A stretch of DNA of 7,514 nucleotides from Prevotella sp. CAG:1058 (GCA_000433175.1 HF986652.1:1-7514); one strand, 5' to 3'. Positions 1 through 7,201 are shown, numbered from the stretch's first letter. Numbers and translations are program-made. The notes: generated by a model not told the origin, from the letters alone.

Positions 1-83
1 ACGGCGATGGTGTTGCACTTCTATCTTGACAGTGGTGTATTTTCTGAACCCCTACTTCCCTGTAATTGAATGTGCAAGGCGGT
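1..83. other. Region downstream of maeB at the window edge, no supported gene
   Basis: This stretch follows the maeB stop codon and runs off the window. No ORF with a start and a recognisable product fits here, although one plus frame and one minus frame stay open across much of it. It contains a nested inverted repeat: TTGCAC at 13-18 with GTGCAA at 72-77, and inside it ACAG at 29-32 with CTGT at 59-62. No U-run follows in either direction, so it does not look like a classic intrinsic terminator. It could be a structured 3' region, an end of a repeat or insertion element, or chance. Confidence 0.35.
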
Positions 84-2387
84 TTAGTCTTGGGACTTTT
101 CGATATTCTCTTTTATTTTCTGTACGTATGCGTCGATTGCAGCCACAGCTGTAATGTTGACTACGTCGCGGACGGAGCATTCAAAGTCGGTAAAGTGTAT
201 AGGCTTGTTAAGTCCCATTTGTATAGGACCAATTATCTCCGCATCAGGATTAAGCGCCTGCAACAGTTTGTATGAGCTGTTTGCGCTTGACAGGTTGGGG
301 AACACAAGCGTGTTAACATCTTTTCCTTTAATGCGTGTGAACGGATATTTGTCATCGCGCAGTTTGGTGTTGAGTGCAAAGTTTATCTGCATTTCGCCAT
401 CAATGGCCAGGTCTGGGTAGTGTTGTTGCATTTCTTCAACGGCAGCATGCACCTGTGCCGGATTACCGTCGTTGTCAGTACCGAAGTTTGAATAACTAAT
501 CATGGCTATTACAGGTTCTTCGTTGAAGAAACGCACTGTATCCGCACTGAGTCTGGCTATATCGGCAAGGACTTCCTTATTAGGATGACGGTTAATAAGA
601 GTGTCTGACATGTAGAGTATGCCGCGCTTGCAGTTAATAATGTGCATAGTTGCAAAATGGTTATAGCCCGGACGTATTCCGATAACTTCTTTTGCAACCT
701 TAATCGTATTTGAATATTTTGTGTATAGACCAGTTATGAAAGCATCTGCGTCACCAGTCTCTACCATCATCATTCCGAAATAGTTGCGTTCGAACATTTT
801 GTCATTGGCTTCCTGGAACGTATAGCCTTCACGTTGGCGTTTATCGGCTAGTATGCGTGCGTAGCGCTCGCGTCTGTCGTTCTCCCTGTCATGGCGCAGA
901 TTGACTATTTCAATACCGTCAAGACTCAAGTCAAGTTCGCGGGCAAGTTTTTCTATTCTTTCATCATTGCCTAAGAGAATTGGGTGGCAGATGCCTTCGT
1001 TCTTCGCTTGGACTGCAGCTTTGAGCATAGTTGGATGTATGCCTTCGGCAAAGACAATACGTTGTGGATGACGACGTGCCGTGTCGTATAGCTTCTGTGT
1101 CAACTTGGTTTCCTGTCCAAGCATTTCGCGCAGGCGGTTCTTGTATTCATCCCAGTCTGTTATAGTCTTTCTGGCTACGCCACTTTCGATAGCCGCGCGT
1201 GCAACTGCTGCTGACACTTCAGTGATAAGTCGTGGGTCGACAGGTTTTGGTATGAAGTATGATGGACCGAAGGTGAGATTGTTTACCTGGTAAGTATCGT
1301 TAACAACGTCTGGTACCGGCTGTTTTGCCAAGTCGGCTATTGCCTTGACGGCAGCCATTTTCATTTCCTCGTTAATGGCTTTTGCATGTACGTCAAGGGC
1401 TCCGCGGAATATATACGGGAATCCGATTACATTGTTTATCTGGTTGGGATAGTCTGAACGCCCCGTACTCATTAATACGTCAGGACGACTGGCGATGGCG
1501 TCTTCGTATGAAATTTCAGGCACAGGGTTTGCCAGGGCGAACACTATCGGCTTGTCTGCCATCGAGCGTACCATGTCTTGGGTTAATACGTTACCCTTTG
1601 ATAGTCCTACGAATACATCGGCATCTTTGACTGCTTCTTCAAGTGTATGTATGTCGCGGCGGTCTGTAGCGAATAGTCGTTTCTGCTCGGTCAGTTTCTC
1701 ACGGTCTGTGGTGATGACCCCTTTAGAGTCAAGCATGACGATATTCTCTTTTTTCGCACCAAGGGCCATGTACAATTTGGTACATGATATTGCCGCAGCT
1801 CCGGCACCATTGACAACAATTTTTACGTCTTCAATGTTCTTACCAGCTACTTCAAGCGCATTCTTCAAACCTGCAGCAGAAATAATTGCCGTACCATGCT
1901 GGTCATCGTGCATTACAGGAATATCCAATGTACGTTTCAAACGTTCTTCAATATAAAAGCATTCAGGGGCTTTAATATCCTCAAGATTGATTCCTCCGAA
2001 AGTAGGAGCGATTCGTTCTACGGCTTCACAGAACTTTTCTGGGTCTTTCTCGTCTACTTCAATATCGAACACGTCAATGCCGCCGTATATCTTGAAAAGC
2101 AACCCCTTACCTTCCATTACAGGTTTACCGCTCATTGCTCCAATATCTCCAAGACCGAGTACCGCAGTGCCGTTGCTGATTACAGCAACCAAATTGCCTT
2201 TATCTGTATATTTGTAAACATCGTTAGGCGTTTTCTGTATCTCCAGGCATGGAAACGCCACACCGGGAGAGTATGCCAAGCTCAGGTCCGTTTGGGTTCT
2301 GTAAGGTTTTGTCGGTTTTACCTCGATTTTTCCAGGTTTGCCGCTATTGTGGTATTCAAGTGCGGCTTCTTTAGTTATATTCGCCAT
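84..2387 (-). CDS. maeB: NADP-type malic enzyme fused to a phosphotransacetylase-like domain (MaeB)
   Basis: Oxidative decarboxylation of malate to pyruvate and CO2 with NAD(P)H formation, in the cytoplasm. At 767 aa it has the length of the E. coli MaeB class and matches it over its whole length as I recall that protein. The malic domain (about 1-180) has LAYSPGVA at 37-44 with the probable catalytic Tyr39, PVMEGKG at 89-95 with probable catalytic Lys94, and metal ligands in LEDIKAPE (E136, D137) and HDDQHGTA (D162). The dinucleotide-binding part follows, with NGAGAAA at 193-199 and TGRSDYPNQ near 305. From about residue 430 to the end lies a phosphotransacetylase-like domain, which in characterised MaeB enzymes is not a working transferase but takes part in assembly and acetyl-CoA sensing. 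NADP preference is inferred from the family. The ATG at 2387 gives the family N-terminus. It has no clear Shine-Dalgarno sequence and sits behind an unusually long probable leader. No frameshift is seen. Confidence 0.96.
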   Translation of the reverse strand: MANITKEAALEYHNSGKPGKIEVKPTKPYRTQTDLSLAYSPGVAFPCLEIQKTPNDVYKYTDKGNLVAVISNGTAVLGLGDIGAMSGKPVMEGKGLLFKIYGGIDVFDIEVDEKDPEKFCEAVERIAPTFGGINLEDIKAPECFYIEERLKRTLDIPVMHDDQHGTAIISAAGLKNALEVAGKNIEDVKIVVNGAGAAAISCTKLYMALGAKKENIVMLDSKGVITTDREKLTEQKRLFATDRRDIHTLEEAVKDADVFVGLSKGNVLTQDMVRSMADKPIVFALANPVPEISYEDAIASRPDVLMSTGRSDYPNQINNVIGFPYIFRGALDVHAKAINEEMKMAAVKAIADLAKQPVPDVVNDTYQVNNLTFGPSYFIPKPVDPRLITEVSAAVARAAIESGVARKTITDWDEYKNRLREMLGQETKLTQKLYDTARRHPQRIVFAEGIHPTMLKAAVQAKNEGICHPILLGNDERIEKLARELDLSLDGIEIVNLRHDRENDRRERYARILADKRQREGYTFQEANDKMFERNYFGMMMVETGDADAFITGLYTKYSNTIKVAKEVIGIRPGYNHFATMHIINCKRGILYMSDTLINRHPNKEVLADIARLSADTVRFFNEEPVIAMISYSNFGTDNDGNPAQVHAAVEEMQQHYPDLAIDGEMQINFALNTKLRDDKYPFTRIKGKDVNTLVFPNLSSANSSYKLLQALNPDAEIIGPIQMGLNKPIHFTDFECSVRDVVNITAVAAIDAYVQKIKENIEKSQD

Positions 2388-2433
2388 AAATGTAATTTAG
2401 GAATTAGATTTCTTAATGAGGAGATGTAAAATG

Positions 2434-2464
2434 TTTTGATTATTCTGAGCCAGAATTGTCAAAA
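2434..2464 (-). repeat. Inverted repeat / potential hairpin 47 nt upstream of maeB
   Basis: An imperfect palindrome with outer arms TTTTGA/TCAAAA and inner arms ATTCTG/CAGAAT. The arms are separated by a symmetric 2x2 mismatch and close on a 3-nt centre. As RNA from the minus strand it would make a 12-bp hairpin in the maeB leader. As DNA it is a 31-bp dyad of operator-like size. No U-run follows on the minus strand, so it is a poor intrinsic terminator. Whether it acts as RNA or as a protein-binding site is open. Confidence 0.55.
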
Positions 2465-2473
2465 TCGAGAATC

Positions 2474-2520
2474 ATATAAAACAAGTGAATCACCAATTAT
2501 TAATCACACTGTTTTAATAT
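2474..2520 (-). repeat. Inverted repeat with 14-nt arms in the maeB leader
   Basis: The left arm at 2474-2487 reads ATATAAAACAAGTG and the right arm at 2507-2520 reads CACTGTTTTAATAT. They are reverse complements except for one single-base bulge on each side, giving 13 pairs around a 19-nt centre. It lies just after the small ORF stop and just before the second palindrome at 2434-2464. Possible roles are a leader-RNA stem or paired regulator half-sites. It has no terminator-like U-run. Confidence 0.5.
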
Positions 2521-2525
2521 AGACT

Positions 2526-2570
2526 TTAACCATAAACAACGGTTATTGGCTCTTCATTAATCGCTTTCAT
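2526..2570 (-). CDS. Possible 14-aa leader peptide upstream of maeB
   Basis: A small ORF, MKAINEEPITVVYG followed by TAA, lies inside the inferred maeB leader. Its ATG (2570-2568) is preceded by the purine-rich stretch AGAGGGAAAGG (2588-2578), whose AAAGG lies 7 nt from the start. That is a better ribosome-binding site than maeB itself has. The promoter -7 element at 2614-2607 would start transcription about 30 nt upstream, which is the spacing expected for a first gene. The stop lies 138 nt before maeB, with two inverted repeats between. I do not recognise the peptide. It could be a regulatory leader peptide, the remnant of a lost gene, or chance: an ORF this short has no statistical weight by itself. 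The support is the promoter, ribosome-binding site and start arrangement. Confidence 0.3.
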   Translation of the reverse strand: MKAINEEPITVVYG

Positions 2571-2605
2571 CTTTTTACCTTTCCCTCTTTTACAATATTT
2601 CTATT

Positions 2606-2635
2606 GCAAATATAAGGAAAATATATGAAGTCAAA
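2606..2635 (-). promoter_or_regulatory. Bacteroidales-type promoter for the maeB leader
   Basis: On the minus strand TATATTTG (2614-2607) is an exact match to the TAnnTTTG -7 element. A TTTG (2635-2632) stands 17 bp upstream as the -33 element. Transcription should begin near position 2600, giving a leader of roughly 210 nt before the maeB ATG at 2387. I found no equally good -7 match closer to maeB. The start position is inferred. Confidence 0.65.
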
Positions 2636-2656
2636 TAGTTTTTTAAAATAATTTAT

Positions 2657-2665
2657 TAACTTTGC
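2657..2665 (+). promoter_or_regulatory. Bacteroidales-type promoter -7 element for the tetR-family gene
   Basis: TAACTTTGC is an exact TAnnTTTG match. A start site about 6-7 nt downstream gives a leader of roughly 15 nt before the ATG at 2686. The -33 element is weak (only a T-rich run around 2639-2644). The site also excludes the TTG at 2662 as the gene start, since that codon lies inside the promoter. The -33 region overlaps that of the divergent maeB promoter. Confidence 0.65.
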
Positions 2666-2685
2666 AAATAAATAAGTTTACAATT

Positions 2686-3321
2686 ATGCGTAAAATCGGC
2701 AATGTCACTGCTTATCGCGAAGGGCTCAAGCAAAAGATACTTTATACAGCCATGTCACTTTTTAAAGAAAAAGGGATAAAGGCCGTGCGTATGGATGACA
2801 TTGCCACTAAAATGGTGATATCCAAGCGGACACTTTATGAGATTTATAGCAATAAGGAAGATTTGCTATACGAGTGTATTAAGAATGATAATGAAATATT
2901 GATGAAGAAGATAACGGATTATGCAAGCATGGCTGAAAATGAGATGGCTGTAGTCGCATTCTTTATCAGGACCAAACTTAAAGACTTGGGTTCGATCAAT
3001 CCTCTCTTTTTTTCTGAAATGGAGAAATACGAGAGAATATTGGCTTTCTTTAAAGAAAACAGCGAAAAACAGAATGCTCGTTCACAGGAATTCATTACGA
3101 AAGGTATTGAACACGGTTTCTTCCGTAATGATTTGAATTATGACATAATGAATCGCATGGGCGATGCTGCTATGAATTATGTAATGCGTACTCGTTTATA
3201 TGAAAGGTACAAGTTGGACGAGATATTCCATACATTCATAATAGTTTTTCTTCGTGGCTGTTGTACGAAGAAGGGATTGGAGTATTTTGACAAGTTCTAT
3301 GCTGATTGTTTGATTGAATAG
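2686..3321 (+). CDS. TetR/AcrR-family transcriptional regulator
   Basis: A 211-aa one-domain DNA-binding regulator, the usual TetR-family length. Residues 14-65 form the TetR helix-turn-helix: an opening helix (KQKILYTAMSLFKEKG), then VRMDDIATKMVISKRTLYEIYSNKEDLL, where DDIA begins the HTH and SKRTLYEIYSNKEDL matches the family's recognition helix and the helix after it. Residues from about 70 on are helical, of unassigned ligand specificity, and lack a recognisable subfamily signature. Such proteins usually bind palindromes as dimers, repress, and release on binding a small ligand. The ATG at 2686 is chosen because the upstream TTG at 2662 overlaps the promoter. It is transcribed away from maeB, and autoregulation or control of maeB is plausible from position only. 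It converges on the helicase gene with 23 nt between stops and no obvious terminator hairpin. Confidence 0.9.
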   Translation: MRKIGNVTAYREGLKQKILYTAMSLFKEKGIKAVRMDDIATKMVISKRTLYEIYSNKEDLLYECIKNDNEILMKKITDYASMAENEMAVVAFFIRTKLKDLGSINPLFFSEMEKYERILAFFKENSEKQNARSQEFITKGIEHGFFRNDLNYDIMNRMGDAAMNYVMRTRLYERYKLDEIFHTFIIVFLRGCCTKKGLEYFDKFYADCLIE

Positions 3322-3344
3322 AACATACAAATACTACCATATTG

Positions 3345-5729
3345 TTATTTACATACTTTGAATCTTGCAAATTTAACCAGCAGTTGCTTTACTCCTGCAT
3401 TTTCAAATTGTACCGTAGCTTTGAGATTTTCACCTTTACCTTCTAATCTTATCACTTTTCCAACACCAAAACGCTCATGTTCGATGATACAATCAACTCT
3501 CAATCCGTCCATGGGCATGCTGCTAACATCATTTTCTGAGATATGATTCAGCTGGTTATAAGAATTTGTTGTTAATTTATTAACCCGTTTGAAGCTGTTG
3601 GGCAGCATGCTTGTTGCCGGTGTGTCTTTATGATGAACGACCTCACGTAGCATTGGGTCGGCCTTGAATTGTGAAGCTACAGGTTTGCTGTTCTGATATC
3701 TGTTTAATTTATGCGAATCTGTAATGTATGAATGACGACTTGTACCAATAAACTGTGGGCCGTCTGTCTTAATAAGTTGCGGATTTATGTCCATGAGAAA
3801 ACGACTTGGGTTTTGAAACTCCATTCGTCCGTATCTGTAACGGCTTTTGGCGTATGTCAAAATGCAATGCCGCTCTGCACGGGTTATAGCTACGTAAAAC
3901 AGACGCCGCTCCTCTTCAATTTCACGTATACTGTTAATGGACATGAGGCTTGGAAATATGTTTTCCTCAAGGCCAACAATGAAAACGGTTGGGAATTCTA
4001 GTCCTTTAGCACTGTGAATTGTCATAAGAGAAACACGATCTGCTTCATCGTTGGATTTATCATCGCTCTCTATGTCGGTTTGCAGCGCAACTTCTTTCAA
4101 AAAGTCAGCAAGACCTGTTTCGCTAATGAGGCCTTCTTCTTTGCGGCTTTCGACAAATTCCTGGAGACTTCCTAGGAATTCTTCAAGATTCTCTTGCCTT
4201 GAGAGGTTTTCAGGAGATTTGTCTGCATAAATATCGGCTGATATGCCGCTTGTTTTTGCTATTTCAATACCTAATGTATATGCGTCTGTTGTAATAAGTT
4301 TGTTTATAAAGTTAGTAATTAATTTCTTAAAGTCGGCAATCTTGACAAGAGTCGCCTTACTTGCAGATAGTCCATATTTTTCCGGTTCACAAATTACGCG
4401 CCATAAACTGACACCTGCGACCGATGCCAAACCAGAGATCTTTGCAACTGTTGTTTCGCCTATACCGCGTTTGGGATAATTTATAATACGTTTAAATGCT
4501 TCTTCATCGTCGGGATTTACAATCATGCGGAAATAGGCTATCATGTCTTTTATCTCCTTACGTTGATAAAAGCTCAAGCCTCCGTATATTTTATAAGGCA
4601 TGCCTGATTTTAGCATGGCTTCTTCAAAGCTACGGCTCTGGGAGTTTGTACGATACAGTATTGCAAAATCACTGTATTTGCAATGTTCTATTCTTCTGAT
4701 ACGGTTTATTTCGTTGCAGACAATCATAGCTTCTTCCTTGTCGCTGTATGCAGTTTTTAGCGTAAGGTTGTCGCCTTCATCGTTCTTGCTGAATACGTCT
4801 TTAGGTATTTGCTGTTTGTTATGGCGTATCAGACTGTTTGCCGCCTGTACAATACGTTGCGTGCTTCGATAGTTTTGTTCCAGTTTGAATACCTTGGTGC
4901 CGGTGAACTGTTTTTCAAAGTTAAGTATGTTGTCAATGTTCGCTCCCCTGAATGCGTATATGCTTTGTGCATCGTCTCCAACGGCGCAGACATGTAAATT
5001 TTCTTTTGAAAGTTGCCATACTATTTTCTGTTGAACGAAGTTTGTATCCTGATACTCGTCGACGAGTATGTATTTGAACTTTTCGGCGTACTTCAATCTG
5101 ATATCATCGTTCTCGTCAAATAATATGTATGTATTTGTCAGCAGATCGTCAAAGTCCATGGCGTTAGCTAACTTGCATCTTTCACAGTATGCAGAATATA
5201 TGCTACTCATGGCTGGCATGCGTTGTTCCGCGTCGCGTTCAACCAAGTTTCTGGTCATCCTATATTGATCTGGAAGTATAAGATGGTTTTTAGCCATGCT
5301 TATCCTCGAGCTTATCAGAGAGGGTTTGTATATCTTATCGTCAAGTTGCATTTCCTTGACAATTGTTTTTACAAGGCTGCGTGAATCATTTTCATCATAT
5401 ATTGTAAAATTGGACGCATAGTTCAGATATGAAGCCTCGGCACGTAAGATTCTAGAAAAAATGCTGTGGAACGTCCCCATGTTGAGCCTTTGTGGCATAT
5501 CGCTGCCAACAAGTGTACTTATACGTTGCTTCATTTCATTGGCAGCCTTATTGGTGAATGTCAGCGCGAGAATGTTCCATGGCTTCATTCCTTTGCTCAA
5601 AAGGTATGCTATTTTGTACGTTAGTACACGTGTTTTGCCTGAACCGGCTCCTGCAATGACCAGAACAGGGGTGTCGCAATATTCAACCGCTTGTCGCTGG
5701 CTGTCGTTTAATTGTGCTAGGAAATCCAC
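3345..5729 (-). CDS. pcrA: ATP-dependent 3'-5' DNA helicase, UvrD/PcrA type (SF1)
   Basis: A superfamily 1A helicase that unwinds DNA in nucleotide-excision and mismatch repair, clears recombinase filaments and acts at RNA polymerase. All motifs are present in order: Q motif LNDSQRQAV (7-15), Walker A GAGSGKT (27-33), Ia LTFTNKAANEM (56-66), Walker B DEYQDT (224-229), III QSIYAFRGA (255-263), IV LEQNYRST (283-290), V TIHSAKGLEF (570-579), VI RRLFYVAITRAE (608-619). A low-complexity linker (about 650-742) leads to a C-terminal Tudor-like module (743-794, with RFGVGKVIRLEG), the part that contacts RNA polymerase in PcrA/UvrD. The 794-aa length is normal. The start is GTG: no ATG, GTG or TTG lies in frame between it and the upstream in-frame stop, and the next Met codons fall beyond the Walker A. 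The gene follows mtgA by 35 nt, probably on the same transcript. uvrD would be an equally valid name. Confidence 0.96.
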   Translation of the reverse strand: MDFLAQLNDSQRQAVEYCDTPVLVIAGAGSGKTRVLTYKIAYLLSKGMKPWNILALTFTNKAANEMKQRISTLVGSDMPQRLNMGTFHSIFSRILRAEASYLNYASNFTIYDENDSRSLVKTIVKEMQLDDKIYKPSLISSRISMAKNHLILPDQYRMTRNLVERDAEQRMPAMSSIYSAYCERCKLANAMDFDDLLTNTYILFDENDDIRLKYAEKFKYILVDEYQDTNFVQQKIVWQLSKENLHVCAVGDDAQSIYAFRGANIDNILNFEKQFTGTKVFKLEQNYRSTQRIVQAANSLIRHNKQQIPKDVFSKNDEGDNLTLKTAYSDKEEAMIVCNEINRIRRIEHCKYSDFAILYRTNSQSRSFEEAMLKSGMPYKIYGGLSFYQRKEIKDMIAYFRMIVNPDDEEAFKRIINYPKRGIGETTVAKISGLASVAGVSLWRVICEPEKYGLSASKATLVKIADFKKLITNFINKLITTDAYTLGIEIAKTSGISADIYADKSPENLSRQENLEEFLGSLQEFVESRKEEGLISETGLADFLKEVALQTDIESDDKSNDEADRVSLMTIHSAKGLEFPTVFIVGLEENIFPSLMSINSIREIEEERRLFYVAITRAERHCILTYAKSRYRYGRMEFQNPSRFLMDINPQLIKTDGPQFIGTSRHSYITDSHKLNRYQNSKPVASQFKADPMLREVVHHKDTPATSMLPNSFKRVNKLTTNSYNQLNHISENDVSSMPMDGLRVDCIIEHERFGVGKVIRLEGKGENLKATVQFENAGVKQLLVKFARFKVCK

Positions 5730-5764
5730 CTTTGTATAAAGATTAATCGATAAGTGTGCTAATA

Positions 5765-6505
5765 TTAATTGTTTCTGTATACTCCTCCAGCTGATGTCTT
5801 TGGATCGTAGTCTTCACCTTCTTTCGGGAATGAAGGTATGAATTTCATCTGACGTTCAATTTGGCGTTTGCGTTTCAGCATATACGAACTGGGATTTTTT
5901 GAACTAAACCTTATCGGGTTGGGTAGTGTCGCTGCTATCAGCGCACACTCGTCCCTGAAAAGATCTGATGCTTTTTTGTCGAAATTGTCATTTGCCACAG
6001 CTTCGACGCCATATATACCAGGCCCCATTTCTATGGAATTCAAGTATACTTCCATAATGCGTTGCTTGCTCCACATGAATTCAATAAGAACTGTAAAATA
6101 TGCTTCAAGTTCTTTTCTCACCCATGAACGTCCTGGCCATAAAAATACATTTTTAGCTGTTTGTTGCGAGATAGTACTTCCGCCTCTTATTTTATTCCCT
6201 CTCATGTTGCTCATTGCAGCTTTTTCAATCGCCTTATAATCAAAGCCGTGATGTAACAAGAAACGTTGGTCTTCACTGGCCATTACTGCAACTGGCATGT
6301 GACGTGAAATTTTGTCAAGCGACACCCAGTGGTGATGCAACTTTATACTTTCGCCATTGGTTATCTGTTCGGCACAACGTATGAACATTAAGGGAGTGAA
6401 GTATACTGGTATGAACCTGAGTGCCACAACAACAAGAATGGTGGAGCCGAAAAAGGCTACCACCATCCAACGTATAATTCGTCCAATGATATTAAGTCTA
6501 ATCAT
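5765..6505 (-). CDS. mtgA: Monofunctional biosynthetic peptidoglycan transglycosylase (GT51)
   Basis: Polymerises lipid II into peptidoglycan glycan strands on the periplasmic face of the inner membrane. The 246 aa match the usual MtgA length (E. coli about 242). There is one N-terminal transmembrane anchor at about residues 13-33, after a short basic cytoplasmic tail. GT51 motifs follow in order: ASEDQRFLLHHGFD (76-89) with catalytic Glu78, RGGSTISQQTAKN (107-119), RSWVRKELE (126-134) with the second conserved Glu134, KQRIMEVYLNSIEMGPGIYG (147-166), and ALIAATLPNP later. There is no transpeptidase domain, so this is the monofunctional form and not a class A penicillin-binding protein. It starts 18 nt after the lipoprotein stop and ends 35 nt before pcrA, which suggests co-transcription. 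All key residues are present and I see no truncation. Confidence 0.96.
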   Translation of the reverse strand: MIRLNIIGRIIRWMVVAFFGSTILVVVALRFIPVYFTPLMFIRCAEQITNGESIKLHHHWVSLDKISRHMPVAVMASEDQRFLLHHGFDYKAIEKAAMSNMRGNKIRGGSTISQQTAKNVFLWPGRSWVRKELEAYFTVLIEFMWSKQRIMEVYLNSIEMGPGIYGVEAVANDNFDKKASDLFRDECALIAATLPNPIRFSSKNPSSYMLKRKRQIERQMKFIPSFPKEGEDYDPKTSAGGVYRNN

Positions 6506-6523
6506 TTCCCGGAATGTAGAAAT

Positions 6524-7201
6524 TTATTGCAAAGTACCATTGTTCGCAGCGTTGATCATGTCCTGGCTGGCATATAGATATACTTCAACACGGCGGTTCA
6601 ATGCCTGTCCAGCTTTTGTCGAATTGTCGGCAACCGGATTTGCCGAACCATAGCCCTGAACTTTTACAATCTGGCTTGAGCTAACACCACATGACTTCAG
6701 ATAGTTTGATACAGCCTCAGCCCTCTGTTGGCTCAATGGAATATTGATGCCGTCGTTTCCTGTTGAATCGGTATATCCCTGAATGTCGACAGAACAAGTA
6801 TTGTTGTTTTTCAATACTGATGAGAACTTGGCAAGCTCGCTTTTTGATGTAGCATTCAAATCAGCCTTGTTTAATGCGAATAATATGCCAGAGTCGAATG
6901 TAACCTTTACGGCTTTCAGGCCGTTTGCGTCAGTGACTTCTTCAACCTTGGCATTATACAATTGTGCTTCCGTCTCAGCTTTAACCTTATCCATGTGCTT
7001 GCCTATAAGTGCGCCAGTTCCAGCTCCGACTGCAGCTCCGACTGCAGCTCCAACAGCGGTGTTGCCCGCTATTTTACCGATTACACCTCCAACAAAAGTT
7101 CCAGCACCAGCTCCGATTAAGGCTCCAGTTCCTGTTTTTGTACTACAGCTTAAAACCAAAGCTGCACACAGTCCAAGTGTTATAACTTTCAGCTTCTTCA
7201 T
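6524..7201 (-). CDS. OmpA-family peptidoglycan-binding lipoprotein with glycine-zipper segment
   Basis: A 225-aa outer-membrane lipoprotein expected to tether the membrane to peptidoglycan. From the ATG at 7201 there is a lipoprotein signal (KK, hydrophobic core, LVLSC with lipidated Cys19). The preceding in-frame TTG near 7234 would add 11 residues and falls at the expected transcription start, so it is rejected. Residues 24-67 form a Gly/Ala glycine zipper (GALIGAGAG, then GAAVGAAVGAGTG). The OmpA C-terminal domain covers about 98-210. GYTDSTG with Asp145 and LSQQRAEAV with Arg160, 15 apart, fit the residue pair that binds diaminopimelate, and NRRVEVYL (202-209) closes the domain. GYTD replaces the commoner GHTD. 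After Cys19 come STKTG, without the acidic run of Bacteroidota surface-export signals, so a periplasm-facing position is inferred. It is first in a likely operon with mtgA and pcrA. It is Pal/YiaD-like, but I do not assign a symbol. Confidence 0.92.
   Translation of the reverse strand: MKKLKVITLGLCAALVLSCSTKTGTGALIGAGAGTFVGGVIGKIAGNTAVGAAVGAAVGAGTGALIGKHMDKVKAETEAQLYNAKVEEVTDANGLKAVKVTFDSGILFALNKADLNATSKSELAKFSSVLKNNNTCSVDIQGYTDSTGNDGINIPLSQQRAEAVSNYLKSCGVSSSQIVKVQGYGSANPVADNSTKAGQALNRRVEVYLYASQDMINAANNGTLQ
7021..7056 (-). repeat. 12-bp tandem repeat encoding Gly-Ala-Ala-Val units
   Basis: Two perfect copies of CAGCTCCGACTG (plus strand) at 7021-7032 and 7033-7044 are followed by a third copy matching at 10 of 12 positions (7045-7056). 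The unit is a multiple of three, so copy-number change would add or remove four residues of the lipoprotein's glycine zipper without shifting frame. Each junction contains CTGCAG. Confidence 0.8.

Noticed and set aside
1495..1956. Plus-strand ORF of 153 codons inside maeB
   Set aside because: It lies wholly antisense to a convincing full-length malic enzyme, has no promoter or ribosome-binding site that I can see, and its Ser/Thr/Ala-rich composition is what an antisense frame of this gene would give.
1896..2429. Plus-strand ORF of 177 codons at the start of maeB
   Set aside because: Antisense shadow of the conserved malic domain, with no recognisable protein features.
2662..2685. Upstream TTG start for the TetR-family gene, adding 8 residues
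   Set aside because: The TTG is part of the -7 promoter element at 2657-2665, so it would not be in the transcript; the ATG at 2686 gives a normal family N-terminus.
3322..3344. Bidirectional terminator between tetR and pcrA
   Set aside because: The 23-nt gap shows no stem of useful length and no U-run in either direction.
5746..5756. 11-bp match ATCGATAAGTG also present at 7338-7348
   Set aside because: One exact 11-mer pair in a window this size is close to chance expectation, and the two sites have unrelated surroundings.
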